From positions 1 to 37,424 of the forward strand of contig JAUXZS010000035.1 in assembly GCA_030692515.1 (NCBI GenBank): a stretch of 37,424 bases of DNA, written 5' to 3'. Positions 8,687 to 17,130 of the stretch are shown here, piece by piece (within the stretch, counting starts at the first letter, position 1; every line of letters starts with the position of its first letter). The stretch is from Bacteroidota bacterium (lineage in GTDB: Bacteria; Bacteroidota; Bacteroidia; B-17B0; Aurantibacillaceae). The translations under genes were made by a program, and so were the position numbers. The notes below the pieces were generated by a model, which made no database searches, had not been told where the DNA came from, and saw only the letters and a program-made list of their open reading frames with translations.

Positions 8687-9631
8687 TTAGTAAAAAATAT
8701 TTGGGTTCGAAAAAATATTCCAATATAATTCTGGCTTTTTTATTTTATTATCCGTTTGATATAAATATTGATTACCCTTTTCATCAATCATTGGAATGTG
8801 GCAGTTATTAGCTTTATTCCATTTTTTAGGGATAAATTTCATATTGTGAATAAATTTATTTTGCACAACATCTCTCACTCTCTCTGCATCAACACCAATG
8901 TTTGTTTGAATAGATTGAGACAAACCAATATTACATTTAAATTGCGCGCTCAATAAACCATGAGATATATTTGAATAAATTCCGTTAGTTGTATCCATAT
9001 AACATTTAGTATATATTTCTGGATGATCGTATGGTGTTGCTTTTCCCATTTGCCCAGTCCACATAGTACAGTTTATTGCCGCCTGAAAAATATCCTTATA
9101 CTGATATTGAATTAATATTCCACCAGTTCTATATCTGTCTAACATTGGTTTTGCCAAAATGTCATTTTCAATTATTAAACTAATTTTATCAAATTGAAAT
9201 GAAGCTATGCCAGTTACTTGCGAAGTTTTAATTTTATTTAAATAAATGTTATATGAATAAGCCACAGAATTTTTTAATCCTGTTTGGTTAGAAATTGACG
9301 TTATAAACGGATTAAAAAAACTTTGTTTTGCCCCATATCCTAAAACAACTCCTTGAGCAAAAATTATCTCGGGGTAAATAAATTTTGGTCCTAAATTTTT
9401 AAAACTAAAATATGTTCGTATTTCCGAATTAGTTTGGAAGAAATTATTTAAATAGAAAAAATTGATGTTTAAGCCAAATCTTTGAAAGTGTGTGCCAATT
9501 GCAACATTAGCACCTACATTAAACCCAATACTTTTATCTTTATAAACCAAGTCTTGAGAAAAGACAGGGCTAAAAAAACTAAAGAAAACAATTATTATAA
9601 AAGTTCTAATTATTGTGTTTTTTATAATCAC
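8687..9631 (-). CDS. Secreted protein, possibly polymorphic-toxin-type-23-like
   Basis: The 314-residue protein begins with GTG at 9631; no ATG gives a better signal peptide. That signal is IIRTFIIIVFFSFFSPVFSQ, so the protein is exported. The mature part looks beta-rich. A segment about residues 150-180 (ENDILAKPMLDRYRTGGILI) and a later GVDAERVRDVVQN followed by FIH resemble, in my memory, Bacteroidota proteins annotated as 'polymorphic toxin type 23 domain'. That link is weak and needs a profile search; a plain outer-membrane protein is the alternative. The first 26 bp overlap the end of aroK, implying translational coupling. No adjacent immunity-like gene is evident, though the small genes nearby were not excluded as one. 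Confidence 0.55.
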   Translation of the reverse strand: MIIKNTIIRTFIIIVFFSFFSPVFSQDLVYKDKSIGFNVGANVAIGTHFQRFGLNINFFYLNNFFQTNSEIRTYFSFKNLGPKFIYPEIIFAQGVVLGYGAKQSFFNPFITSISNQTGLKNSVAYSYNIYLNKIKTSQVTGIASFQFDKISLIIENDILAKPMLDRYRTGGILIQYQYKDIFQAAINCTMWTGQMGKATPYDHPEIYTKCYMDTTNGIYSNISHGLLSAQFKCNIGLSQSIQTNIGVDAERVRDVVQNKFIHNMKFIPKKWNKANNCHIPMIDEKGNQYLYQTDNKIKKPELYWNIFSNPNIFY

Positions 9632-10145
9632 TAATTTTTTGTTGAAGTATTTGTGGTGTTAAACTTATGCCCGAAATTATTATGTGAGCTTGTTCATAGA
9701 AATGTTTCCGCTCATTTAATTTATCATTTATATATAAAATTAAATCGCCCTCCTTCATCAGTTTAAGAAGCGGTCGTTTCACTTTAGACTTTTCAAGTCT
9801 TTGAGCTAAAGTAGCGGTGGGCAAATCAATGAAAACTAAAAGACCATTATTTTTTATGTTTTCTAAATTGTTTTCGTAACAAATTGTTCCGCCACCAAGG
9901 GCAATAACAGTGTTGCTTTCTTTAGAAATTATTTCGAGTAAAGCAGTTTGTTCCATTTTCCGAAACGCCAATTCACCAAAACTTTCAAAGATTGATTCAA
10001 TGCTAAGTTTTTCTTTTTGTTCTAAATAGAAATCCAAATCAATAAAGTTGGCTCCTAATAATTTTGCTAGCTTTTTACCTGAAGTGGTTTTTCCAGATCC
10101 CATAAACCCAGTTAAATAAATATTGCCATTGGGTTTTGTAAGCAT
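9606..10145 (-). CDS. aroK: Shikimate kinase
   Basis: The 179-residue P-loop kinase phosphorylates shikimate to shikimate 3-phosphate in chorismate synthesis. Visible motifs are the Walker A GFMGSGKTT (13-21), the shikimate-binding FIDLDFYLE (Asp36, Asp38), FRKME with Arg62, the glycine triplet LGGGTI (83-88) and the lid region KVKRPLL. Length and motif order are normal for AroK. The 3' end overlaps the start of the secreted protein gene by 26 bp. The upstream 65 bp to the SiaB-like gene leaves room for its own promoter. Confidence 0.95.
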   Translation of the reverse strand: MLTKPNGNIYLTGFMGSGKTTSGKKLAKLLGANFIDLDFYLEQKEKLSIESIFESFGELAFRKMEQTALLEIISKESNTVIALGGGTICYENNLENIKNNGLLVFIDLPTATLAQRLEKSKVKRPLLKLMKEGDLILYINDKLNERKHFYEQAHIIISGISLTPQILQQKISDYKKHNN

Positions 10146-10210
10146 AAATAATTTACTGAAATGATTCGAATTAAACTATTGCAATTTACACAACAAAAAA
10201 TTCACAAATT

Positions 10211-10738
10211 TTAATTCGTTGTATTGATTTTAAAATTTATACTGAAAAGAAAATTTTCATTGTATTCCTTAAAATCAAACTTAAAGTTGTTTGTTTTTAA
10301 TACAAGATCAACTAAACCAAGCCCGTTATCAGAATCATCCATATTTGAACTATCAGAAATTAATTTTGATTTTATTGCTAATAACTCTTCTTTAGTTTTG
10401 GTTTGTAAAAAATTAAGTTTTTCAATAATTGCAGCTTTTTGTTTTGAATTAACAACATTTATGGTGTCAATTGAATAAGATTTATCTCCCATTGAAACCA
10501 ACAGTAAAGACTTATAATTAAGGAGAGCGTCGCCTGGAAAAAAATTATGTTTAATAATGTTTTCTACGCATTCATTAATTGCGCTATACACTCTTTTCAC
10601 AACAACTATGCTTTCGTTATTACTTTCTAATTTACTGCGAGTAATATTTAAAACCTGAGTTAATACTTTACTATCAATAAATCCATAATAACTAAACAGA
10701 ACGTTGTTGGTGTATAATACTTCAGTTAGAGTTCTCAT
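10211..10738 (-). CDS. SiaB-like GHKL-fold protein kinase (DUF6272 type)
   Basis: The 175-residue protein has the core of a small histidine-kinase-like (GHKL) ATPase. The N-box-like INECVENIIKH is at about 54-64 (Glu56, Asn60). A glycine box with DNGLGLVDLVL lies at 138-147. I recall this arrangement and length from SiaB-family kinases (DUF6272), which act like anti-sigma-factor kinases on a small SiaC partner protein in a phosphorylation switch. No SiaC-like substrate, PP2C phosphatase or sigma factor is encoded nearby, so its target is unknown. It lies 22 bp downstream of the hemB start region, in the same orientation. Confidence 0.6.
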   Translation of the reverse strand: MRTLTEVLYTNNVLFSYYGFIDSKVLTQVLNITRSKLESNNESIVVVKRVYSAINECVENIIKHNFFPGDALLNYKSLLLVSMGDKSYSIDTINVVNSKQKAAIIEKLNFLQTKTKEELLAIKSKLISDSSNMDDSDNGLGLVDLVLKTNNFKFDFKEYNENFLFSINFKINTTN

Positions 10739-10757
10739 ATTGTTTTACTAAAATACT

Positions 10758-11735
10758 TTATTTTTTTGAGAGGGCAAATTCTTTAGCAAAATAGGATAAT
10801 ATCACAGAGGCGCCAGCTCGTTTTATGCTTAATAAAATTTCATCACGCACTTTATCGCCATCAATCCATTTTTTATTTGCAGCAGCTTTTACCATTGCAT
10901 ATTCCCCACTTACATTATATGCAGCAATCGGTAAATTAAAATTATCGTTTAATAATTTAATGATATCCAAATAGCTTAATGCGGGTTTTACCATTAAAAA
11001 ATCGGCGCCTTCATTAAAATCAAGGTCTGCTTCCAACAATGCCTCGCGACTATTTGCAGGGTCCATTTGGTATGTTTTTTTATCGCCAAATTTTGGCGCA
11101 CTATCTAATGCATCTCTAAAAGGGCCATAAAAAGCACTGGCATATTTTGCAGTATAACTCATTATTGATACATCTGTAAAACCAGAATCATCCAGGGCAT
11201 TTCTAATATAACCTACCCGCCCGTCCATCATATCGCTTGGCCCAATTATATCTGCTCCAGCTTCCGCTTGAAGGAGTGCCATTTTTGCAAGAACTTCTAA
11301 AGTTTCGTCATTTAAAATTTTTCCATTTTTAACTATTCCATCATGTCCATCACTGCTATACGGATCCATTGCAACATCCGTCATTATTGTTGCTTCTGGA
11401 AAATATTTTTTTATTTCTTTAATTGAACTTGGATAAAGTCCTTTTTTGTTAAATGACTCTGTTGCTTTTTTATCTTTTAATTTATCGTTTATGCTTGGAA
11501 ATAAACAAAAGGTAGTTAATCCCAATTTTAAACATGTTTCAATTTCTTTTAAAATAAGATCGCTGCTATATCTATAAATACCAGGCATTGAAGAAATCTC
11601 TGATGTTTTATTTTTTCCTTCGGTTAAAAACAAAGGAAAAATAAGATCGTTTACCGTAACTGAATTTTCTTGGACTAAACTTCTAACATTAGCGCTCTTG
11701 CGATTTCTACGAGGTCGATTTGGTAAATTTATCAT
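10758..11735 (-). CDS. hemB: Delta-aminolevulinic acid dehydratase (porphobilinogen synthase)
   Basis: The 325-residue enzyme condenses two 5-aminolevulinate molecules into porphobilinogen, the second common step of tetrapyrrole synthesis. Both Schiff-base lysines are present: Lys197 in SYTAKYASAFYGPFRDA and Lys250 in MVKPALSYLD. The segment that holds three zinc-binding cysteines in E. coli-type enzymes reads DVAMDPYSSDGHD here (Ala122, Asp124, Asp132), so this is the cysteine-free class expected to depend on magnesium. hemA, the committed enzyme of the same pathway, is at the other end of the window (35940-37169). The gene follows the transglycosylase gene by 69 bp and may have its own promoter. 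Confidence 0.96.
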   Translation of the reverse strand: MINLPNRPRRNRKSANVRSLVQENSVTVNDLIFPLFLTEGKNKTSEISSMPGIYRYSSDLILKEIETCLKLGLTTFCLFPSINDKLKDKKATESFNKKGLYPSSIKEIKKYFPEATIMTDVAMDPYSSDGHDGIVKNGKILNDETLEVLAKMALLQAEAGADIIGPSDMMDGRVGYIRNALDDSGFTDVSIMSYTAKYASAFYGPFRDALDSAPKFGDKKTYQMDPANSREALLEADLDFNEGADFLMVKPALSYLDIIKLLNDNFNLPIAAYNVSGEYAMVKAAANKKWIDGDKVRDEILLSIKRAGASVILSYFAKEFALSKK

Positions 11736-11804
11736 ACAATAATTTAGATAAAATTACGGCATTTTTATTAAATAAATAAGGATTTGTTTTAGAAACTAAA
11801 GAGA

Positions 11805-12794
11805 TTAGTTTTTTGCAATCATTGTTCTTTCATTCATTTCAAGCATTGCCGCTAAAACGAGTTGCGAATAATTTTGCGAGGCATTTTTAAATCTGGCTGT
11901 TTGCGCTTGCCAAAGGTTATAGATAAGTTCCATATTGCCTTGTTGTGGATTAAATGTAAGTAAAGCCTTTTCTACATTATAAGAACCTGCATGATAAATA
12001 TGCATAACAAGAAGCTTAAACCACAACTCATTCTCGCTATAACCAGTGATGTTTAAGTCAGAAAGCATTTTATGTGCTTTTGGAATACAAACAGTTTTGA
12101 TTAAACTACTAGAAGCATAAGCGCTTCTCTCAAAATTTGAACGCTCATCAATTTGATTATTTACTTTTAAACCATATAATTTTGCTACATCCTTCATTAG
12201 TTGAAAAGAACCGTAAGCTCCGGCATTTGATTTCTGTAATTTATTAGGACTTTCAATTAATAAAATTGCTTGTGCAAACCAAGGATCTACACCATTTCCA
12301 ACAAAACAATTAATGCCATTGTGAAAATTTTGGGAGGTTTTACTAAAATCATAAAAGAATTTTTTTCCTGTTGTTAGCAAAACTCTACAGGAGGAATCTA
12401 AATTATTCGCCATGCGGACACTATCACGATAACATTTTTTTTCGGAATCGGGTTTTAAATTCCATTCTTTTACGCAAATTTTTTCAATAACTTTTCGTGA
12501 ATTCGCAAAATTCATGATAGCGCTATCTTCATGAAGATTCATTACACTTCGCCAAAACTTTACTTGAGCAACTGTGTCAATTTTTAAATTATATAATGAT
12601 TTATCTAACACATAATCTTCATTACAATTGGTTTTGGGATTAAGAACTCCAACAACGCAATGACACAAAGTTATAGGCTCCTCTTTATTGCCCTCAGTTA
12701 AGGTATTTGTTTTTTTTGCTACTGGCTCAGAAGAATTTATTGCACTATTAGTACAAGAAAATAGAAAAACAGATATTAATAGTAATAATCTCAT
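11805..12794 (-). CDS. Lipoprotein lytic transglycosylase (SLT-like domain)
   Basis: The 329-residue protein starts MRLLLLISVFLFSC, a lipoprotein signal with the lipidated Cys at position 14. The C-terminal half (about 165-320) has the lysozyme-like SLT core: catalytic Glu181 in LLIESPNKLQKSNAGAYGSF, then FQLMKDVAKLYGLKVN, and a late HIYHAGSYNVEKAL typical of the family. It should cleave peptidoglycan glycan strands from the outer membrane or periplasm. The region between (about 40-165) is Cys-rich (CHC, about seven Cys) and not recognised. It could fold as a small disulfide-bonded module. It stands alone between the adhesin and hemB. Confidence 0.85.
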   Translation of the reverse strand: MRLLLLISVFLFSCTNSAINSSEPVAKKTNTLTEGNKEEPITLCHCVVGVLNPKTNCNEDYVLDKSLYNLKIDTVAQVKFWRSVMNLHEDSAIMNFANSRKVIEKICVKEWNLKPDSEKKCYRDSVRMANNLDSSCRVLLTTGKKFFYDFSKTSQNFHNGINCFVGNGVDPWFAQAILLIESPNKLQKSNAGAYGSFQLMKDVAKLYGLKVNNQIDERSNFERSAYASSSLIKTVCIPKAHKMLSDLNITGYSENELWFKLLVMHIYHAGSYNVEKALLTFNPQQGNMELIYNLWQAQTARFKNASQNYSQLVLAAMLEMNERTMIAKN

Positions 12795-12874
12795 GAATTT
12801 GTAAACCTAAATATAGTCAATATTTTTAAGAATTCAAATTGAGAAAAAATTAAAAAATTAAAAACGTATTGTTA

Positions 12875-15800
12875 TTAATTATCTTGTGTTGGGCTTAATA
12901 TGTTGAGTGGTCCCGTTTTTGTTTCCGTTTTTCGAGAAGCAGTAGTGTAAACAAATTTGTAAATGTAAGTTCCTTGCTCGCAAGTTTTACCTTTAAATTT
13001 ACCATCCCATTGCACAAAATTTCCTTCAACAAAACTGCCTTTAGCAGAAAATAGTAATTGCCCCCAACGATTAAAAATAGTTAATTCTAAATCTATTATT
13101 CCATAACCCAAAGGTTTAAAAATATCATTAACACCATCACCATTTGGAGTAAATGAATTTGGAATATATAATGCAAATTCTTTTCTAAGCTCAACGCAAA
13201 CCTCATCTTTACTAATACAACCATGAGAATTTTGAACTTCAAGAACATAGCAGGTATTTGCAGTTGGTTTAATGTATGTATTAGGACAATTAATACAATT
13301 TATAGAAGACATATCAGAACTACTCCATGTATAAAGCCACCCATCACCTGTTCCATTTAAGTACGTAAATTCATCAAAATTTATACTAGTATCTCTTCCA
13401 GCGTCAACGATGGGATTTGGATTTACATAAACACTTATGGTTTGTGTTCCGGGACATAATCCTCCTTCAGCGGCCCCAGTAACCGAATAAACCATCGGTA
13501 AAGTTGGTGTGGCAATTGGATTAAAAACATTATTAAAATCTAAAAAACTATTCGGTGTCCATGTATAGTTTGTTCCACCATAGGCAAACATAGGAGCCGT
13601 TTGACCAAGACAAATTGAATCAGGAGCAACAATTGTTACGGTTGCCGTTGGCGTAACAGTTAATAAAATTGTATGACTATTACTACATGTGTTAGGTGCA
13701 ATGCCATTAGTTCCAACAACTGTGTATAATTGAGTTGCTAAAGGAGAAGCAGTAACAGTAGAACCAACGCTAGAACTTAATGAGCCAGCTGGTGACCAAA
13801 CATAGTTTGTTGCGCCGCTAGCAAATAGAGTTGTTTGAGACCCTCTGCAAATATTGCTTTTTAAAGCCGTTAAAAAAGTTGATGGGGATTGTACAACAAT
13901 TACACTACTTGTAGCGGTTGATGTACAGCCGTTTACAGATGTGCCAACTACCGTATAGTTTGTTGAAATTATTGGTGATACATTTACAACAGCAGAGGTA
14001 TTATTAGAAATTCCTGCGCTTGGCTGCCAATCATAAGTATTGCCACCGGTAGCACTCAACACAGCACTATTTCCGCTACAAATAAAACTTGCAGATGTAA
14101 TTGCCGAAACAATTGGAACTGAGAAATTTTGTACAGTAACACTTATTGATGAGGTACAAACTCCATTGTATCCTTCGAGCACATAAGTTGAAGTAACTGC
14201 AGGGTTTGCAGTTACTAATGATGTATTTGTGTTATTTAAACCTAATGAAGGTGACCACGTATAATTTGTTGCTCCAGATGCGCTTATAGTTGCGCTTCCT
14301 TGAGTATCACAAAATGAATACGTTCCAATAGTTGTTAAAGTAGGTGTTGGAGTTACTGTTACCGTAAACAAAGCCGTTGATGTACAACTTGTACTTGACC
14401 CAATTACAGTGTAGGTTGTTGTTACGTTTGGAGCTAGAGTTACAACGGTATTTGTAGAACCATTACTCCAAGTATAGGTTGTAGCACCAGAAGCTGTTAA
14501 GGTTGTTGATTGCGTACTACAAATTGTATTATTACCCACAACATTAATTGGAGGGCCAATACCCATATAAACAGTTTGAGTAGCGGTTGCTGTGCATGTA
14601 TTATTTGTTCCCGTAACTGTGTAAACCGTTGTAACTAATGGCCCAAGTGAAATAGTAGGAGTTGTTGGCCCTGTATTCCATGTGTAAGTAGTAACGCCAG
14701 TTGCTGTGGTGTTTGCTGTTAATGTTGTTTGTTGACCGGCGCATAGAGAATTATTGCCAGTAATAGTTATCGGCGGGGGAGTATATGATAAAACTGGAGT
14801 TGGCAAATTTGCTAACGACGAACCAACGATACCCGGCCCTGCGCCGTAGGTAGTATTAAAGCACGTGCTTACAGGGTTTGTTACAAGGCCGGCTGGTCCA
14901 CCTGTGCTAATGTATGTAATACCTAAGGGCATTGCCGCGCCACTGAATGCAAAAAGACCGCCGCCGCCGCCGCCGCCTGGCCCGTGGCAATTTCCAGGGA
15001 AAATAGTGTTGAAATTACTACCACCATTTCCTCCGCTAGTGTTTACTGTTAAATTTCCAACATAATTATTACAAGCAATAAAAATTGTGCCGCCTGCTCC
15101 ACCACCTCCTGCACCTTCTCCATTGGAGTTCACGGTAATGCTTTCACCTCGAGCAGCAATCACACGATTGTTACAAATTATTTGATTTGCTTTAATATAA
15201 ATTATTCCACCACCTTTTCCACCGGCTGTAGCAACTTGATTGTTATCCTTAAAACCACCACCGCCGCCACCGCCCATAAATAGGGAGGCAAATGAGGGGG
15301 CTAGTCCGATTCCACCAACTCCACGATCATCAAAAACTGCGCATCCATTGTACTGATTACCGCCCAAACCGCCCGGACCAAAATTTCCACCACCACCACC
15401 ACCTGAATTTCCACAATTTGATCCTCCGCCGGCATTAGCTTGCTTTCCTTTCATGCGATCAGCGCCAACAACCCAGTTCGAAATACCTTCGCCTTTTTGA
15501 CCTCCTGTTAATCCAACAAAACTACCATTACTACAACAAAAAGCTCCAACAATAAAATTACCACCTCTAAAGCCACTTGCATTTACATCAATATCCGAAT
15601 TTAATGTAAGTGTACCTGCTTCAAATGCTAATACCCCGCCAATAGTACCATTCCAAGGAGTGCAATTTAAACTTGATGTAACAGTGGGCTGACAATATTT
15701 TGGAACTCTTACAATTTGTGTTGCTCCAGTAGCAGTATTGTAAGCATTTGTAGGGGCAGAATTAACAGTAATCACGTTTCCAACAACTGCAGTAATATCT

Positions 15801-16057
15801 TTAAATTCATAAGTGCCGGCGCCTCCCATTGCAGTTACATTTCCGTAAGTATTATTATTAGTGGTTACAACAGCGGCGCCTTTCATTTGAATGATCATAA
15901 TTTGATCTCCAACCGCAAAACCTGCGGCAGCGGTAACTGTGATGTTTGAACCCGCAACCCCTGTAACAGCGGCATAAATATTAATAATCCCGCCAATATT
16001 TTGAGCATAAGCACTGCCCAATAGAAAAGAAAAAAGAAGTGAATAGAAAAGTTTCAT
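12875..16057 (-). CDS. T9SS type B adhesin with glycine-rich N-terminal region and Ig-like repeats
   Basis: I start at the ATG at 16057 (MKLFYSLLFSFLLGSAYAQ, a clean signal peptide), giving 1060 residues. The upstream TTG at 16066 lies inside a -7-like box and is unlikely. The first 400 residues hold very glycine-rich blocks (GGGGGGNFGPGGLGG and similar). About six Ig-like repeats of roughly 75-80 residues follow, each with a CxG...TYTW...YTVxG...C pattern. The end is the CHU_C domain: PNSFTPNGDGVNDIF, IFNRWGQLLF, then QWDGKFKGKTCEQGTYIYKF. This is the 'gliding motility-associated' type B sorting tail, so T9SS should export and anchor the protein on the surface. A (CCG)6 run at 14958-14975 encodes part of a glycine tract. 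Confidence 0.9.
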   Translation of the reverse strand: MKLFYSLLFSFLLGSAYAQNIGGIINIYAAVTGVAGSNITVTAAAGFAVGDQIMIIQMKGAAVVTTNNNTYGNVTAMGGAGTYEFKDITAVVGNVITVNSAPTNAYNTATGATQIVRVPKYCQPTVTSSLNCTPWNGTIGGVLAFEAGTLTLNSDIDVNASGFRGGNFIVGAFCCSNGSFVGLTGGQKGEGISNWVVGADRMKGKQANAGGGSNCGNSGGGGGGNFGPGGLGGNQYNGCAVFDDRGVGGIGLAPSFASLFMGGGGGGGFKDNNQVATAGGKGGGIIYIKANQIICNNRVIAARGESITVNSNGEGAGGGGAGGTIFIACNNYVGNLTVNTSGGNGGSNFNTIFPGNCHGPGGGGGGGLFAFSGAAMPLGITYISTGGPAGLVTNPVSTCFNTTYGAGPGIVGSSLANLPTPVLSYTPPPITITGNNSLCAGQQTTLTANTTATGVTTYTWNTGPTTPTISLGPLVTTVYTVTGTNNTCTATATQTVYMGIGPPINVVGNNTICSTQSTTLTASGATTYTWSNGSTNTVVTLAPNVTTTYTVIGSSTSCTSTALFTVTVTPTPTLTTIGTYSFCDTQGSATISASGATNYTWSPSLGLNNTNTSLVTANPAVTSTYVLEGYNGVCTSSISVTVQNFSVPIVSAITSASFICSGNSAVLSATGGNTYDWQPSAGISNNTSAVVNVSPIISTNYTVVGTSVNGCTSTATSSVIVVQSPSTFLTALKSNICRGSQTTLFASGATNYVWSPAGSLSSSVGSTVTASPLATQLYTVVGTNGIAPNTCSNSHTILLTVTPTATVTIVAPDSICLGQTAPMFAYGGTNYTWTPNSFLDFNNVFNPIATPTLPMVYSVTGAAEGGLCPGTQTISVYVNPNPIVDAGRDTSINFDEFTYLNGTGDGWLYTWSSSDMSSINCINCPNTYIKPTANTCYVLEVQNSHGCISKDEVCVELRKEFALYIPNSFTPNGDGVNDIFKPLGYGIIDLELTIFNRWGQLLFSAKGSFVEGNFVQWDGKFKGKTCEQGTYIYKFVYTTASRKTETKTGPLNILSPTQDN

Positions 16058-16063
16058 AGAAGC

Positions 16064-16071
16064 CAAATGTA
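16064..16071 (-). promoter_or_regulatory. Putative -7 promoter box (TACATTTG) for the glycine-rich adhesin
   Basis: Read on the minus strand, TACATTTG matches TAnnTTTG. It ends 7 bp before the ATG at 16057, so transcription starting at the usual distance would give a very short or no leader. A -33 TTG is not obvious. The alternative is a chance match in AT-rich DNA. Confidence 0.3.
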
Positions 16072-16163
16072 CTAATGAATAGAGACTTAGTTTACTATTT
16101 AAGCCTAAAAATGAGTGAAATAACAGTTTTAATTAGTGAAAATCTAAAAAAATAGATGTTTCA

Positions 16164-17129
16164 TTAGGTTTTGTTTTTTCCAAGTGCCGCTAACTCTTTT
16201 CCAATGCCTGTAAAAGAAACAATGTTTAACGGAAATTCTAAAAAAACGTGTAAAAAACTTAAAAAGAAAAGTACCTGCAGACCTAAATTATAATCATAAA
16301 TATATAATGAAATTGAAATTAACCAAGCTGCAATTGTGCCAATTAATATTTTTTTTGGAACTAAATGCCATTTTATAACGGATGTTTTTGAAAACCAATT
16401 TAAATAATGATAAGTATAAGCAAATGCAATAAATCGCATAATCACAAAACCAGCATTTGTTGTAAAGATTTGCTTAATGCTAGTTAATTGATCTAAATTA
16501 AAAAAATTAATTAATCGATAATTTAATTCCCCAAATTGAGTATAACTTTTTTGTGCGTATTCGCTTACAGGATAAAATAAGTTTGCTGGTTGAATAGTGA
16601 TAATTATTACTGAACATGCTATTAAAATTAAAATAGAAATTAAACCTGCCAAAGATTTTTCTTTTAAAACACCGTAAAGCATAAACGCCCATGTAAAAAT
16701 AAAAACATGAATGATTGTAGGTAAAAATACTGCAACCCAAGTAAAAAACAGAGGTGAATTATTTAAAAACCCAACAAAAATAAGAGCAAGAGCAAAAATA
16801 ACGAAACGATACAGCCAATCTTTTATAAAAACAAATGCAATACATGATAAGAGGCTGTATAAGATGATATCGGCTGTTAGCCCATAATTTTTTGGAGGAT
16901 TATAATTCCAATAAACTAAAATCACACAAGCAACAACTAAAAAAATAAAATCATATTTACCTTTAGTGAAATAATTTTTTTTATGTAGCCAACCTATTTC
17001 TGTTAAGTAATGCAATGGCCCTAAAATTCCATAGGAAAACAAAAATAATTCGAAAGGTATATAGAATGCAACAATACATGAAATAATAATTAAGGCGCTG
17101 TTTAGGTGATGAATAGTAGATGATTTCAT
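16164..17129 (-). CDS. Multipass membrane protein with conserved-looking intramembrane histidines
   Basis: The start is the ATG at 17129 (MKSSTIHHLN). It lies one base after the TAA of the thioredoxin gene (TAAAATG), a re-initiation arrangement; an upstream TTG at 17174 would overlap that gene. The 321 residues contain about nine hydrophobic segments. Single histidines sit in or beside several of them: His40 (ILGPLHYLTEIGW), His141 (PTIIHVFIFTW), His241 (YTYHYLNWF) and His294 (FLHVFLEFPLN). I do not recognise the family. The pattern could mean a membrane-embedded metal site as in Brp/Blh-type or desaturase-like enzymes, but that is speculation. Translational coupling suggests it works with the thioredoxin-like protein. 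Confidence 0.8.
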   Translation of the reverse strand: MKSSTIHHLNSALIIISCIVAFYIPFELFLFSYGILGPLHYLTEIGWLHKKNYFTKGKYDFIFLVVACVILVYWNYNPPKNYGLTADIILYSLLSCIAFVFIKDWLYRFVIFALALIFVGFLNNSPLFFTWVAVFLPTIIHVFIFTWAFMLYGVLKEKSLAGLISILILIACSVIIITIQPANLFYPVSEYAQKSYTQFGELNYRLINFFNLDQLTSIKQIFTTNAGFVIMRFIAFAYTYHYLNWFSKTSVIKWHLVPKKILIGTIAAWLISISLYIYDYNLGLQVLFFLSFLHVFLEFPLNIVSFTGIGKELAALGKNKT

Positions 17130-17130
17130 T

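Noticed and set aside
14865-15065. Plus-strand reading frame of 66 codons rich in proline
   Set aside because: It is the complement of the glycine-rich region of the adhesin gene.
16058-16066. TTG start at 16066 for the type B adhesin
   Set aside because: The TTG is part of a -7-like box, and the ATG at 16057 directly begins a normal signal peptide.
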